From an uncultured beta proteobacterium (lineage in GTDB: Bacteria > Pseudomonadota > Gammaproteobacteria > Burkholderiales > Burkholderiaceae_C), in the NCBI GenBank assembly GCA_903886275.1, contig CAISLN010000111.1, forward strand, positions 1 through 41,397: a stretch of DNA of 41,397 bases, given 5' to 3'. The notes beneath the pieces were generated by a model. The model worked only from the letters and a program-made list of their open reading frames with translations. It had not been told where the DNA came from and did not search any database. Below are positions 7,966-16,500 of this stretch, in pieces. The position numbers and the translations under genes are program-made. How positions within the stretch are numbered: the first letter of the stretch is position 1; each line of letters starts with the position of its first letter.

Positions 7966-10227
7966 TCAGCGTTTACCTGCCACGCCCGCACCGCGCACCT
8001 CCAGGCGGATTTCATCGAGCTTCTGGCCGCTGCTTGAGAGCAGTTGCACCACATGCCGGCCCGGCCAGGGCAGCCACTGGGCCGTCGCGCCCCTGGCAAA
8101 TTCTTTACCGTCCATCAGCCAGCGTCCGCCCGCGTTGTCGGCCGCAAAGCCCAGGCGCTGGCTCTTGGGTGGGATGTCGGGGTCCAGGGCGATGATGCTG
8201 CCGTTGGCCGGAGCGGTGATGCGTGCGCTGCTGCTTGCCGGTGCGCTGTCCATGGCAAACCGGGTCTGCTGCGTGCCCGGCATAAACCACTCCTGGCGCG
8301 GCGCCTCACTGCCGGGGGCGAAGCCGATGGCCTGTTGCACCAGGCCAGAGGGCGCCTTGGGTGCGCGACTCGGCAGGCTTTGGTGCAGATGGTTCATCAC
8401 TGCCGCCCAGATCGGGGCTGCGCCGGTGGTGCCGCTGACATCCCACATCGGCGCGCCGCTGGCATTGCCCACCCACACGCCCACGGTGTAGCGCTGGCTG
8501 TAGCCCATGGCCCAGTTGTCGCGCATGTCCTTGCTGGTGCCGGTCTTCACCGCCGTCCAAAAGCGTGTGGCCAAAATGCTGTCGCTGCCAAAGGTGCGGG
8601 CACGGGCATTGGGGTCGGACAGGATGTCGCCGACGATAAACGCAGCGCCCGCATCGAGCACCGGTTTGCTCTCTGCCTTGGTGCCCGGCGTAAAGCGGGT
8701 GCCGCTGTAGCGCCCGCCATTGGCCAGGGCGCGGTAGGCGTTGGTCAGTTGCAGCAGCGACACCTCGGCGCTGCCCAGGGCCAGGCTGTAGCCGTAATAG
8801 TCGCCGGTCTCCCTGAGCGGCAGGCCCAGGGCCGTGAGCTGTTTGTGAAAGGCGTCTGGCGACACCATCACCAGGGCGCGCACCGTCGGCACATTGAGGG
8901 AGGCACCCAGGGCGGTGCGCACCGAGACCCAGCCCTTGAAATGGTGGTCGTAGTTCTGCGGGATGTACAGGCCGCCCGAGGTTTGTATCTGCGTGCCGGA
9001 ATCATCGAGCAAAGAGGCCGCGGTGAGGCGCCGCTCGGCAATCGCCTGGGCATACAAAAACGGCTTGAGCGTGGAGCCGGGCTGGCGCAGCGCGGTGACC
9101 CCATCCACCTCGGCGGCCTGGCTTAAAGCGCCCGAGGACCCGACCCAGGCCAGCACCTCGCCGCTGGCGTTGTCCAGCACGATGATGGCGCCGTCCTCCA
9201 CATGGCGGGCCTGCAACTCGCGCAGCTGCTGCTGCAGGGTCTGCACGGCAAAGCGCTGCAGCGGGGCGCTGAGCGTGGTGGCGACAGTGTTGGAGCGCGT
9301 GGCATCGGCCGCCTTGCGCAAAGCCTGCTGCGCCAGATGTGGCGCCACGCCCTCGCTGGCAGCAAAGTCGCGTCGCTGCAAGGCGGCCTGGGCAAACAGG
9401 TCCAAGCCTTCGCAGTCCACGGTTTTGCTGTCAATTTCCACCATCTTGAGCACGCTGCAGGCGCGCTGTGCCACCTGCGCCGCCTTGGCATTGGGCGCGC
9501 GCACCAAAGCAGCAGCCACGGCCGCCTCGCGCTTGTCCAAGCCCTGCGCGGCCTTGCCAAATAGCGTGCGGCTGAGCGCGTCTATGCCAACCAGTTCACC
9601 GCGAAACGGAACCAAATTCAGATAGGCCTCCAGCAGCTGGTCCTTGCGCCAGCCGCTATCCAATAGCTGTGCCGATACGGTTTGTTCGATCTTTTGCACC
9701 ACGCTGCGTCCACCTGCGCTGCGTTTGAGGTCCTCGTCCAACAGGCCGGCGAGTTGCATGGTGATGGTGGAGGCGCCGCGCGTTTTGCTGTTCCACAGAT
9801 TGCCCCAGGCCGCCGCAGAGACCGCCTTCCAATCGACGCCGCTGTGCTCGTAAAAGCGTTTGTCCTCGCTCAGCACCAGGGCCGTGCGCAGGGCAGGGGA
9901 GATGTCTTGGAGCGCGACCCATTGGCCCTTGCGCACCCGCTTGTCGGTGCGCACGCGCTGCAGCACCTCACCTTGTCTGTCCAGCACCAAGGCATCGGAG
10001 GATAGGTACCGCGCTTTGACCTCGTTGAAGCTGGGAGTTGCAAGCGCGTAGGTGCTTGTCATTGCCACTGCTATAGCCAAGGCCATTGGTGCGCGATGCG
10101 CCTTGGGGCTAACTGTGTGCCTGCAGTGGGTAAGACCTTGGAGCCGCCCCACGCCGTCATGCTGCCAGCCAAAAGCCGCGTTGAAAAGCCAGCCCAATAG
10201 CGAGCACAAAGGCCTGCGGTCAAACAT
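7966..10227 (-). CDS. pbpC: penicillin-binding protein 1C (bifunctional glycosyltransferase/transpeptidase)
   Basis: This 753-residue protein is a class A PBP of the PbpC type, a periplasmic peptidoglycan synthase. The GT51 domain (about 75-250) shows SEDKRFYEHSGVDW with the catalytic Glu near 121, GASTITMQLA, and QKIEQTVSAQ. The transpeptidase domain has SxxK as QPGSTLKP (Ser385, Lys388), SLN at 443-445 and KTGTS at 561-565. The C-terminal ~90 residues (SIIALDPDIPP, GKEF, GRHVVQLL) are the PbpC-specific BiPBP_C domain. The ATG at 10227 overlaps the stop of the upstream short gene as TAATG, which implies translational coupling. An internal ATG (10086) gives MALAIAVAMTSTYALA as a signal peptide and may be the true membrane-targeting start. 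In other bacteria its partner A2M gene directly precedes it; here A2M lies 3.3 kb upstream. Confidence 0.92.
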   Translation of the reverse strand: MFDRRPLCSLLGWLFNAAFGWQHDGVGRLQGLTHCRHTVSPKAHRAPMALAIAVAMTSTYALATPSFNEVKARYLSSDALVLDRQGEVLQRVRTDKRVRKGQWVALQDISPALRTALVLSEDKRFYEHSGVDWKAVSAAAWGNLWNSKTRGASTITMQLAGLLDEDLKRSAGGRSVVQKIEQTVSAQLLDSGWRKDQLLEAYLNLVPFRGELVGIDALSRTLFGKAAQGLDKREAAVAAALVRAPNAKAAQVAQRACSVLKMVEIDSKTVDCEGLDLFAQAALQRRDFAASEGVAPHLAQQALRKAADATRSNTVATTLSAPLQRFAVQTLQQQLRELQARHVEDGAIIVLDNASGEVLAWVGSSGALSQAAEVDGVTALRQPGSTLKPFLYAQAIAERRLTAASLLDDSGTQIQTSGGLYIPQNYDHHFKGWVSVRTALGASLNVPTVRALVMVSPDAFHKQLTALGLPLRETGDYYGYSLALGSAEVSLLQLTNAYRALANGGRYSGTRFTPGTKAESKPVLDAGAAFIVGDILSDPNARARTFGSDSILATRFWTAVKTGTSKDMRDNWAMGYSQRYTVGVWVGNASGAPMWDVSGTTGAAPIWAAVMNHLHQSLPSRAPKAPSGLVQQAIGFAPGSEAPRQEWFMPGTQQTRFAMDSAPASSSARITAPANGSIIALDPDIPPKSQRLGFAADNAGGRWLMDGKEFARGATAQWLPWPGRHVVQLLSSSGQKLDEIRLEVRGAGVAGKR

Positions 10228-10502
10228 TACTTCGCCGCCCCAACCTTTACGCGCGCATTGGGCGACTCGCCCAACATCCCAGGCGCATACATGGCCTCTC
10301 CCCGTACCGACGCAACAGCATTATTTGCGGCATCGGTGACCGGACCTTGCACGTGGGCCGGGCTGTAGGAACTTTGGGTGGCTGTGCGCATCACAATATC
10401 GCGCGACTCGGCCTTTATGAAGCGTTTGTGGCTGGCGGCCTGCAAGTGCAACAACTGGTTGACGGGCAATTCCAGATTGCGAATGGTCCAGGGGGTGTTC
10501 AT
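10227..10502 (-). CDS. short protein ending in an alpha-2-macroglobulin C-terminal remnant
   Basis: From the ATG at 10502 the product is 91 residues. Its last ~25 residues, EAMYAPGMLGESPNARVKV plus GAAK, closely match the end of the A2M encoded at 13513-19470 (EAMYAPEMFGESPNGKVRVQ). The underlying DNA is also recognisably similar (about 10240-10295 versus 13530-13580) but well diverged. The first 60 residues (MNTPWTIRNLELPVNQLLHL onward) do not match A2M and are not recognised. The stop shares a base with the pbpC ATG (TAATG). The likely history is that this is the tail of an older A2M copy left behind when the A2M-pbpC operon was disrupted, now serving as a leader cistron for pbpC. Whether the peptide itself matters is unknown. 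Confidence 0.6.
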   Translation of the reverse strand: MNTPWTIRNLELPVNQLLHLQAASHKRFIKAESRDIVMRTATQSSYSPAHVQGPVTDAANNAVASVRGEAMYAPGMLGESPNARVKVGAAK

Positions 10503-10750
10503 GAAGGGAACTCTATCCTGAATCCGTGAGCCGGCCACTTGCTTCCCCCATATCCGGCTGATTTTCTCGTTGATATTTCATGCCGTTGCAAATTCTTTGC
10601 GCCGCGATGCTCCCAAACTCTCAAGCCATCAGATAGGTGTATGGTCCCTACGTCCCCAATCCCAACATCCATGCGCTTGCCTTCGCGTGGATGGCACCCC
10701 ATGGTGCGGGTATCCGCATGGGTGTTCATGCGCTGGCGCAAAGTCGAACA

Positions 10751-10924
10751 CTAAGGTACTTGGATATTCAAAATGTCGCTGTTGGCGACCCCTGCGACTC
10801 CGATCTGGAGTTGGGGATGCACGACAGCGCTGATATCCAGATGCTTGACGTATTGCCCCACCAGCGCCAGTCCGGCATTGGAGGTCAGGTCGTAGCGCAG
10901 TTTCTTGATAATCAAGTCGTTCAT
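10751..10924 (-). pseudogene. IS1380-family transposase, N-terminal fragment
   Basis: The frame MNDLIIKKLRYDLTSNAGLA continues with LVGQYVKHLDISAVV and GVAGVANSDILNIQVP before a stop. The 'LTSNAGL-LV' and 'ANSD-L' motifs are typical of the first ~60 residues of IS1380-type transposases, which normally run to more than 400 residues. Nothing resembling the catalytic core follows. This is therefore a relic of an insertion sequence in the DNA that now separates pbpC and A2M. The assignment rests on short motifs only. The flanking 10503-10750 stretch has no recognisable gene. Confidence 0.5.
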
Positions 10925-11049
10925 GTTCGTACTTACCCTCATGGTGAGTGGAGCATGCGGGCTAAGTTGTTGATTTTATTGTTTAATTCATCATTTTGAA
11001 TTTATCGTTTTTCACTTTTTTGTCACTGATTCAGGCGTAAGATAGAGTT

Positions 11050-11066
11050 GGTTTACACGATAAACC
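11050..11066. promoter_or_regulatory. inverted repeat in AT-rich promoter region of the 23-mer repeat gene
   Basis: GGTTTA-CACGA-TAAACC lies about 40 nt before the ATG at 11105 in an AT-rich stretch (about 10970-11085) unlike the surrounding GC-rich DNA. TTTACA inside the repeat could serve as a -35 box, but a good -10 at the right spacing is not evident. The ribosome binding site AAGAAGGTGG follows at 11087-11096. Confidence 0.4.
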
Positions 11067-11104
11067 GTTTTTAAAAAAATTCACATCAAGAAGGTGGTTT
11101 TCGT

Positions 11105-13108
11105 ATGATGAGCAATACTGAAATTAATAGTGTTAAATGGTGTCTGATGTTGGGCGGTGTGCTGGTTGCTACCAGTGCAGCCCAAGCTGCCCCGGCCGAT
11201 CCTAGCGAATGTTTCGCGACGGTGCTTATTCCCGCAGCCTTTGAAACCCGCACCGAGAAGGTCGTCAAGGTCGCCGCCACCAAGCGCTACGAGGTGGTGC
11301 CCGCCACCTACAAAACTGCCAGCGAGCAGGTGTTGGTCAGCCCAGCGTACAAGCGCTCTATCCCGGTGCCTGCCACCTACAAGAACGTCACTGAGACCGT
11401 CGTCATCAAGCCTGAAGGCTTCCGCGAAGAGCCGGTGCCCGCCACCTACAAGACCGTCACTGAAAAGGTCGTGCTCAAGCCCGCCAGCACCCGCATTGAG
11501 GTGGTCCCGACGGTGTTCAAGACCGCCACCGAGCAGGTGATGGCCATGCCCGAGCGCAAGGAACTGAAGATCATCCCGGCGGTCTACGCCACCCAGGAAA
11601 AGACCGTGGTTGACCGCCCGGTCACCACCCGTGTCGAAACAGTGGCTGCGACCTTCAAGGTCGAAACCGAGCGCGTGCTGGCCAAGGCCGAATCTGTTCG
11701 CTACGAACCCATCAGCCTGCCGCTGCACCGTGTCGGTGAAGAGGCGCTGCGCTCGGCCGCCAGTACCAAACTGGAGGTCTCCGACGCCACCTACCTCGTG
11801 GTGACCGACCGTATGCTGGTCAAGGAGGCGAGCAAGGTCCTGGTGGAAGTGCCTGCCGTGTTTGAAAACCTGACCGAGCGCGTCAAGGTGGCAGATGCCC
11901 ACAAGGAATGGAAGCGTGGCCGGGCCTGGATCGGCAAGGCGGTCGAGGTGGTTCCGCTTCGGGGATTCAAACCGGCAGCCGATGGCAAAGTGAACGGCAG
12001 CCAAGTGGACACCCAGTGGACCGGTGCCGACAACAAGGAACTCGAAGACGATGTGATGTGCCTGGTCGAAATCCCCGAGCGCTTTGAAAACATGACGCGC
12101 CAGGTGCTCAAGACTCCCGCCACGGTGCGCGAGATGGCCGTACCGGCCGAATATGCCGAGGTCCCACGCCAGGTGATGGACCGCCAGGTCAGCTCCCGCG
12201 AGATCGGCATCCCCGCCACCTACCAGACCGTGACGCGCCAGGAAATCGATGTCGAGAAGCTCAAGGAAATGGGCTATCGCTTTGACGATGCAGGCGATAT
12301 CGTTGCCACACCCACCGGTGATCGCGTGGTGCGCGCCTCGGCGATCAACGGCCCTGCGGGCAATAAGTCGGCCGGCGCCAAGTCGGGCGTCGAAGGCTAT
12401 GTGCGCGAGATCAAGATCCCGGCCGAATACCGCATCATCAGCCGCCATGTCATCGACACGCCGGCCATCGTGCGCACGGTCGAAATCCCTGCCACCTACA
12501 AGACCGTCAAGATGCGCGTGGTCGTTACCCCGGCGCGCACCGAGGAAACCGTGACGCCTGCGGTCTACAAGACGGTCTCGCGCGAGGTCGTCGACACCGC
12601 GGCCCTCACGCGTGAAGTCGCCGTTCCGGCAATCGATGGCACGGTCTCGCGCCAGGTGATCGACACCGCGGCAAGCACGCGCCAAGTCGCCATGGCAGCC
12701 GTGAACGAAACCCTGACCCGACGTGTGGTCGGCACCGAGGCCACCTTCCGTGAGGAAGTCGTGCCTGCCGTCTACAAGACCAACAGCTGGCAAGTGGTCG
12801 ACCAGCCCGCCAGCACCCGCGAGATCGAAGTGCCGGCGCAGTATGAGACTCTGAGCTACCAGTTCAAGATGTCCGAGCCCAAGACCGACCGCCGCGCCAT
12901 CCTGTGTGAAGTCAATGCGACACCGGCCAAGATCGCCGAGATCCAACGCGCACTGCTTAAGGCCGGTCACAACCCAGGCCCAACTGACGGCGTGATGCGC
13001 GTCCTGACCATGAACGGGGTCAACAGCTACCAGAAGGCCAAGGGTCTGCCGATTGATGGCTACCTGAACATCGAAACTGTCAAGTCGCTGGGCGTCTCGC
13101 CCAACTGA
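11105..13108 (+). CDS. exported 23-residue-repeat protein with C-terminal peptidoglycan-binding domain
   Basis: This 667-residue protein has a signal peptide with likely cleavage after SAAQA (about residue 28). Residues 42-598 consist of twenty units whose core is exactly 23 residues, consensus [VI]PAxYKTVTxxVVxxPASTRxx. Longer loops are inserted in unit 10 (about 51 extra residues, 249-322) and unit 13 (about 46 extra, 369-437). The last ~65 residues (TPAKIAEIQRALLKAGHNPG to the end) form a PG_binding_1-like domain, so it probably binds the cell wall. Only three mature cysteines exist: C36 before unit 1, C319 before unit 11 and C601 after unit 20. A strong ribosome binding site precedes the ATG and a hairpin terminator follows, so it is monocistronic and opposite in strand to A2M and pbpC. 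I know no characterised family for these repeats; a beta-rich structural or envelope-linking role is inference. Confidence 0.88.
   Translation: MMSNTEINSVKWCLMLGGVLVATSAAQAAPADPSECFATVLIPAAFETRTEKVVKVAATKRYEVVPATYKTASEQVLVSPAYKRSIPVPATYKNVTETVVIKPEGFREEPVPATYKTVTEKVVLKPASTRIEVVPTVFKTATEQVMAMPERKELKIIPAVYATQEKTVVDRPVTTRVETVAATFKVETERVLAKAESVRYEPISLPLHRVGEEALRSAASTKLEVSDATYLVVTDRMLVKEASKVLVEVPAVFENLTERVKVADAHKEWKRGRAWIGKAVEVVPLRGFKPAADGKVNGSQVDTQWTGADNKELEDDVMCLVEIPERFENMTRQVLKTPATVREMAVPAEYAEVPRQVMDRQVSSREIGIPATYQTVTRQEIDVEKLKEMGYRFDDAGDIVATPTGDRVVRASAINGPAGNKSAGAKSGVEGYVREIKIPAEYRIISRHVIDTPAIVRTVEIPATYKTVKMRVVVTPARTEETVTPAVYKTVSREVVDTAALTREVAVPAIDGTVSRQVIDTAASTRQVAMAAVNETLTRRVVGTEATFREEVVPAVYKTNSWQVVDQPASTREIEVPAQYETLSYQFKMSEPKTDRRAILCEVNATPAKIAEIQRALLKAGHNPGPTDGVMRVLTMNGVNSYQKAKGLPIDGYLNIETVKSLGVSPN
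11228..12898 (+). repeat. twenty in-frame coding repeats with 69-nt period
   Basis: The coding repeats of the gene at 11105-13108. Units 1-9, 11-12 and 14-20 are each 69 nt; units 10 and 13 carry insertions. Copies are diverged at DNA level except for the recurring GCCACCTACAAGACCGTC-type core, so this is an old amplification under protein-level constraint. Confidence 0.85.
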
Positions 13109-13150
13109 TCACTGACGGATCCGATTCCCCCGGGCCCCTGCGCCCGGTAA

Positions 13151-13174
13151 AAGCCGCCTTCGGGCGGCTTTTTT
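13151..13174 (+). terminator. rho-independent terminator of the repeat-protein gene
   Basis: AAGCCGCC and GGCGGCTT pair as an 8-bp stem around a TTCG tetraloop, followed by a T-run. It lies 43 nt after the stop at 13108. Confidence 0.9.
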
Positions 13175-13512
13175 GTGTGCGCCCAAGACAGGCACTCTTG
13201 AAGGTGCCAATCCTCTCGTGAGTTGATCGCGGCGGATGCAGCCTCCAAGGCGGCCTTTGCCGAGGAGCGCGCCGTGGGCACCCGGACCGCAGCGGGGACA
13301 ATACCCCCCCCTTTGCGACCATGATTGCCGTGGTGATGGGTGGCGTTACCCAGATCGTCGATGGCGCTGCCCTGGTACGCGTCGGGGCGCACCATTGCCA
13401 ATGGCCGCGATTGTCACGGATTCAGGTCTATGGTTTGCGGGCACTGTCGTCAAAGCAAATTCCTGATGAGGCGAACTTTACAGTGTGAGGCTGCATATTC
13501 GCCCTGTTGGCT
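13175..13512. other. intergenic DNA with a decayed plus-strand coding fragment
   Basis: No intact gene. On the plus strand ELIAADAASKAAFAEERAVG and following residues (about 13219-13305) reads like genuine alanine-rich coding sequence. A run of seven or more C's near 13305 shifts the frame, after which FATMIAVVMGGVTQIVDGA (about 13313-13370) continues. The family is not recognised. Together with the IS fragment at 10751-10924 this suggests foreign, decaying DNA on both sides of the repeat-protein gene. Confidence 0.4.
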
Positions 13513-16500
13513 TTACTGCACCCTAACCTTCCCATTGGGCGACTCACCAAACATCTCTGGCGCGTACATCGCCTCCACCCGCGAGGGTGGCAAGGAGAAG
13601 CTGCCGACGTTGTTCAAGCGCAGCGTGTATTCCATCTTCACCACTCCCTTGGGCAGGTACTCGTAGTAACTGCGGAAGGACTCGAAACTGCGCTCCTCAA
13701 AGGCGGGCCAGCCCGCGCCACCGCGCTTCTCGCCCTGCGTGGCGATTTCTGAGTCGCGCCCCAGACCGCTGCCCAGAATCGTGGCGCCGGCCGGCACCGG
13801 GTCGGTGATGGCGACCCAGCTCATGTCGCTTGAGGCATTCACCTCCAGCGTGATGCGCAGCACATCGCCGCGCGAGTAACTGCCGGCCGGCAGGCCCTTG
13901 TTGGCCTGCTCGATCGGCGTGATGGTTTTCTTGATCTGGTAGCCCGCATTGAAGGGCGCCTTCAACTCCACCGCCGCCAGCGACTGCAGCGTAAGCCAAG
14001 GCTTGCCAGTGCCCGCATGGGTTACGCCCAAACTGTCCTTCGCAGCCGCCTTGCCCCAGGGAATGAACATGCTGTTGTTGCGCAAATTGCCAGCCGCAGC
14101 GGGCGCGCCAAAGAAGGTGGTCTGGTTGGCTGCACCTGAGGCATCGGTGCTCTTGACGCGCTCGACCTTGCTCCAGTCCACCGCCGCCGTTGCGCCCGCC
14201 AGATTGGCCTTGGTGACACCGGCAACCGGTGTGGCTTCAAACTTGGCAGAGAACTTTTCCAATGCCAGTCCGCCCCACAAATTGGCCGTGGTGGTGTGCC
14301 AGGCGCCACTTTGTTGGCGGCTGATAAAGCCATTGGCAAGCCGGCCCATGTCGTCCTTCCAGGCCGGGTCATCCATCACGGCCAGGAGCAGGCGGGCGCT
14401 GTTGACATCGCCGTTTTGCATCAGCCACCACCAATAGTCGTCGCGCTCGGAACTGAAGACCATCTTCGTGCCCTGGTAGCTGATGCGGCTGCGCAGGATT
14501 TGCGTGGCCTCTGCCAAGCGCTTGTCGCGCTCGGCTACTTCGGGCAGGCGCTTCAAGATGTTCATCCAGTCGATCACCGCGTGGGTGGGCCACTGGTTGG
14601 GCGCGAGGGTAATGCTGCCCAGCATCTTCGCGTTGGCCTTGCCGTAGCGCGACAGGGCCTCGATGGCGGCTAGTTTGCGCACATCCAGATCCTTGCGCGG
14701 ACTCCAGAACTCGCGTTGGATGCGGCCCTCGACAAAGGCGGTGAGGCCGCGCTCCATCGGCGCGCGCACCTCGTCACTCAAAGCAAAGGCCGGGTTAATG
14801 TTCGATGCCTCATGGGTTGCGGCCAGCACATAGGCAGTCAGCGTGTCGCTGCCATGGTTGCCCTCGCCGTCCCGCGGCGGGAAGTAGCTGGCCAGTCCGT
14901 CGGCGTCCAGATAGCCGGGGATTTGCGCCGCCACGCTCTGCCAGAGTTTGGCGTCGCGCAGGCCCACGGCCTTGCTGGTCTTTTGTTCCAGGCAGGCAAA
15001 CGGGTAGTTGGCAAACCAGTCGCGCACACCCGGCAGGCCCTCTGCCAGTTTGGGTTGCAGGGACATCTTCAGGCCGCCCCGGCTGGAACTAGCGTCAGCC
15101 GGTGGACTCACCTCTAGGCTGAACGGGCCGTCGATTTGCACCAGCGTGGCCTGTTGCACGGTGAGCGGCACGGCGGGGATGATGCGTTGGCGGGCCTTGA
15201 GCGCATCGCGTGCGCCGCTGACCGTGTCTTTGGCTTCGATCTCCCACAGGATGGCCTCATTTCTGGTGAGGGCCAGTTGCGCCGGAGCTGTGACGCTCCA
15301 GGCCACTTCGCGCGCCTCACCGGCAGGGATGTCCACGGTCTGGGGCTGCAGTTCCAACAGGGTGGCCCGCGGGCTCACCAGCACCTTCATGGCCTGCTTG
15401 GTGGTGTTGCGCAGCGTCAGTTGCGCACGGAACTGGTCGTCCTCGCGCACCAGGGGTGGCAGGCCGCTGATGATCTGCAGGTCCTGTGTGGCGCGGATCG
15501 TGGTGGAGCCGGTGCCAAACAGGCCGGTGGAGGCATCGGCCACGGCGACGATTTTGAAGCTGGTCAGCGCGTCATTCAAAGGCACGGTGACGGTGGCGCT
15601 GCCATTGGCATCGAGCTGCACACGCGGGTTCCATAGCAGCAGGGTGTCTAGCAGTTCGCGTGCGCCGCTGTGGCCGCCGCCTCCTCCGGCGGGTACGGCC
15701 TTGCGGCCATAGTGGCGCCGACCGATGATTTCCATTTGCGCGGTCGAGGTTTCCACGCCCCAGGAGCGGCGCTGCAGCATTGCGTCTAGCAGGTTCCAGC
15801 TGTCATTGGGCATCAGCTCCAGCAGGGCCTGGTCCACTGCGGCCAGAGCTACTTCGGCGTTGGCAGCGGGTTGGCCATTGGGCAGCTTGACCTGGATTTG
15901 CACCTGCGCTTTGCCGCGCACGGGATAGCTTTCCTTGTCGGCCTTGACGCTCACATCGAGCTGGTGCGCTTTCGTGCCCACTCGGATCTCGGCCACGCCC
16001 AGGCGAAAGGCGGGCTTGCTCAAATCGACCATGGCGGTGGGCGCCACGTATTCGCGGCCCTCGTACCAAAAGCTGGTCCACCATTCGCGCGGTGCCTTGT
16101 AGCCCCAGGTGAAAAAGCTGTACCAGGGCACCTCACGCAGGCGCCCGCGCAGGGCCAGCACGCTGACATAGACATTGGGACCCCAGCCTTCCTGGATCTT
16201 GAGTTGCACCGTAGGGTCCTGGCCGTTGAGTTGAACCACCTGGGTTTCCAAAATGCCCTCGCGCTCCACCGTCAGCAAGGCGGTGGCAAAGCGAAACGGC
16301 ATGCGCACCTGGAACTTGGCGATCTCACCAGGCTGGTAGCTTTTCTTTTCGGGCAGCAGGTCGATGCGGTCGTTGTTCTCGCCGCCAAACCAGAGCTCGC
16401 CTTGTTTGGTCACAAACACCGAGCTGGCGGCCTGTATGCTGTTGCCATTCCCGTCTTTGGCCGTGACCACCAGTTCCACCTCACCCGGCTCGGAGAGCGT

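Noticed and set aside
11228..12898. Possible CRISPR array or non-coding tandem repeat
   Set aside because: The 69-nt periodicity is in frame, diverged at DNA level and conserved as protein, with no identical repeats separated by spacers.
11081..12970. A 629-codon open frame antisense to the repeat-protein gene
   Set aside because: It is a by-product of the 69-nt repeats and high GC. It mirrors the repeat period, has a composition rich in Gly, His and Asp, carries no recognisable domain, and the sense strand has signal peptide, ribosome binding site, terminator and a wall-binding domain.
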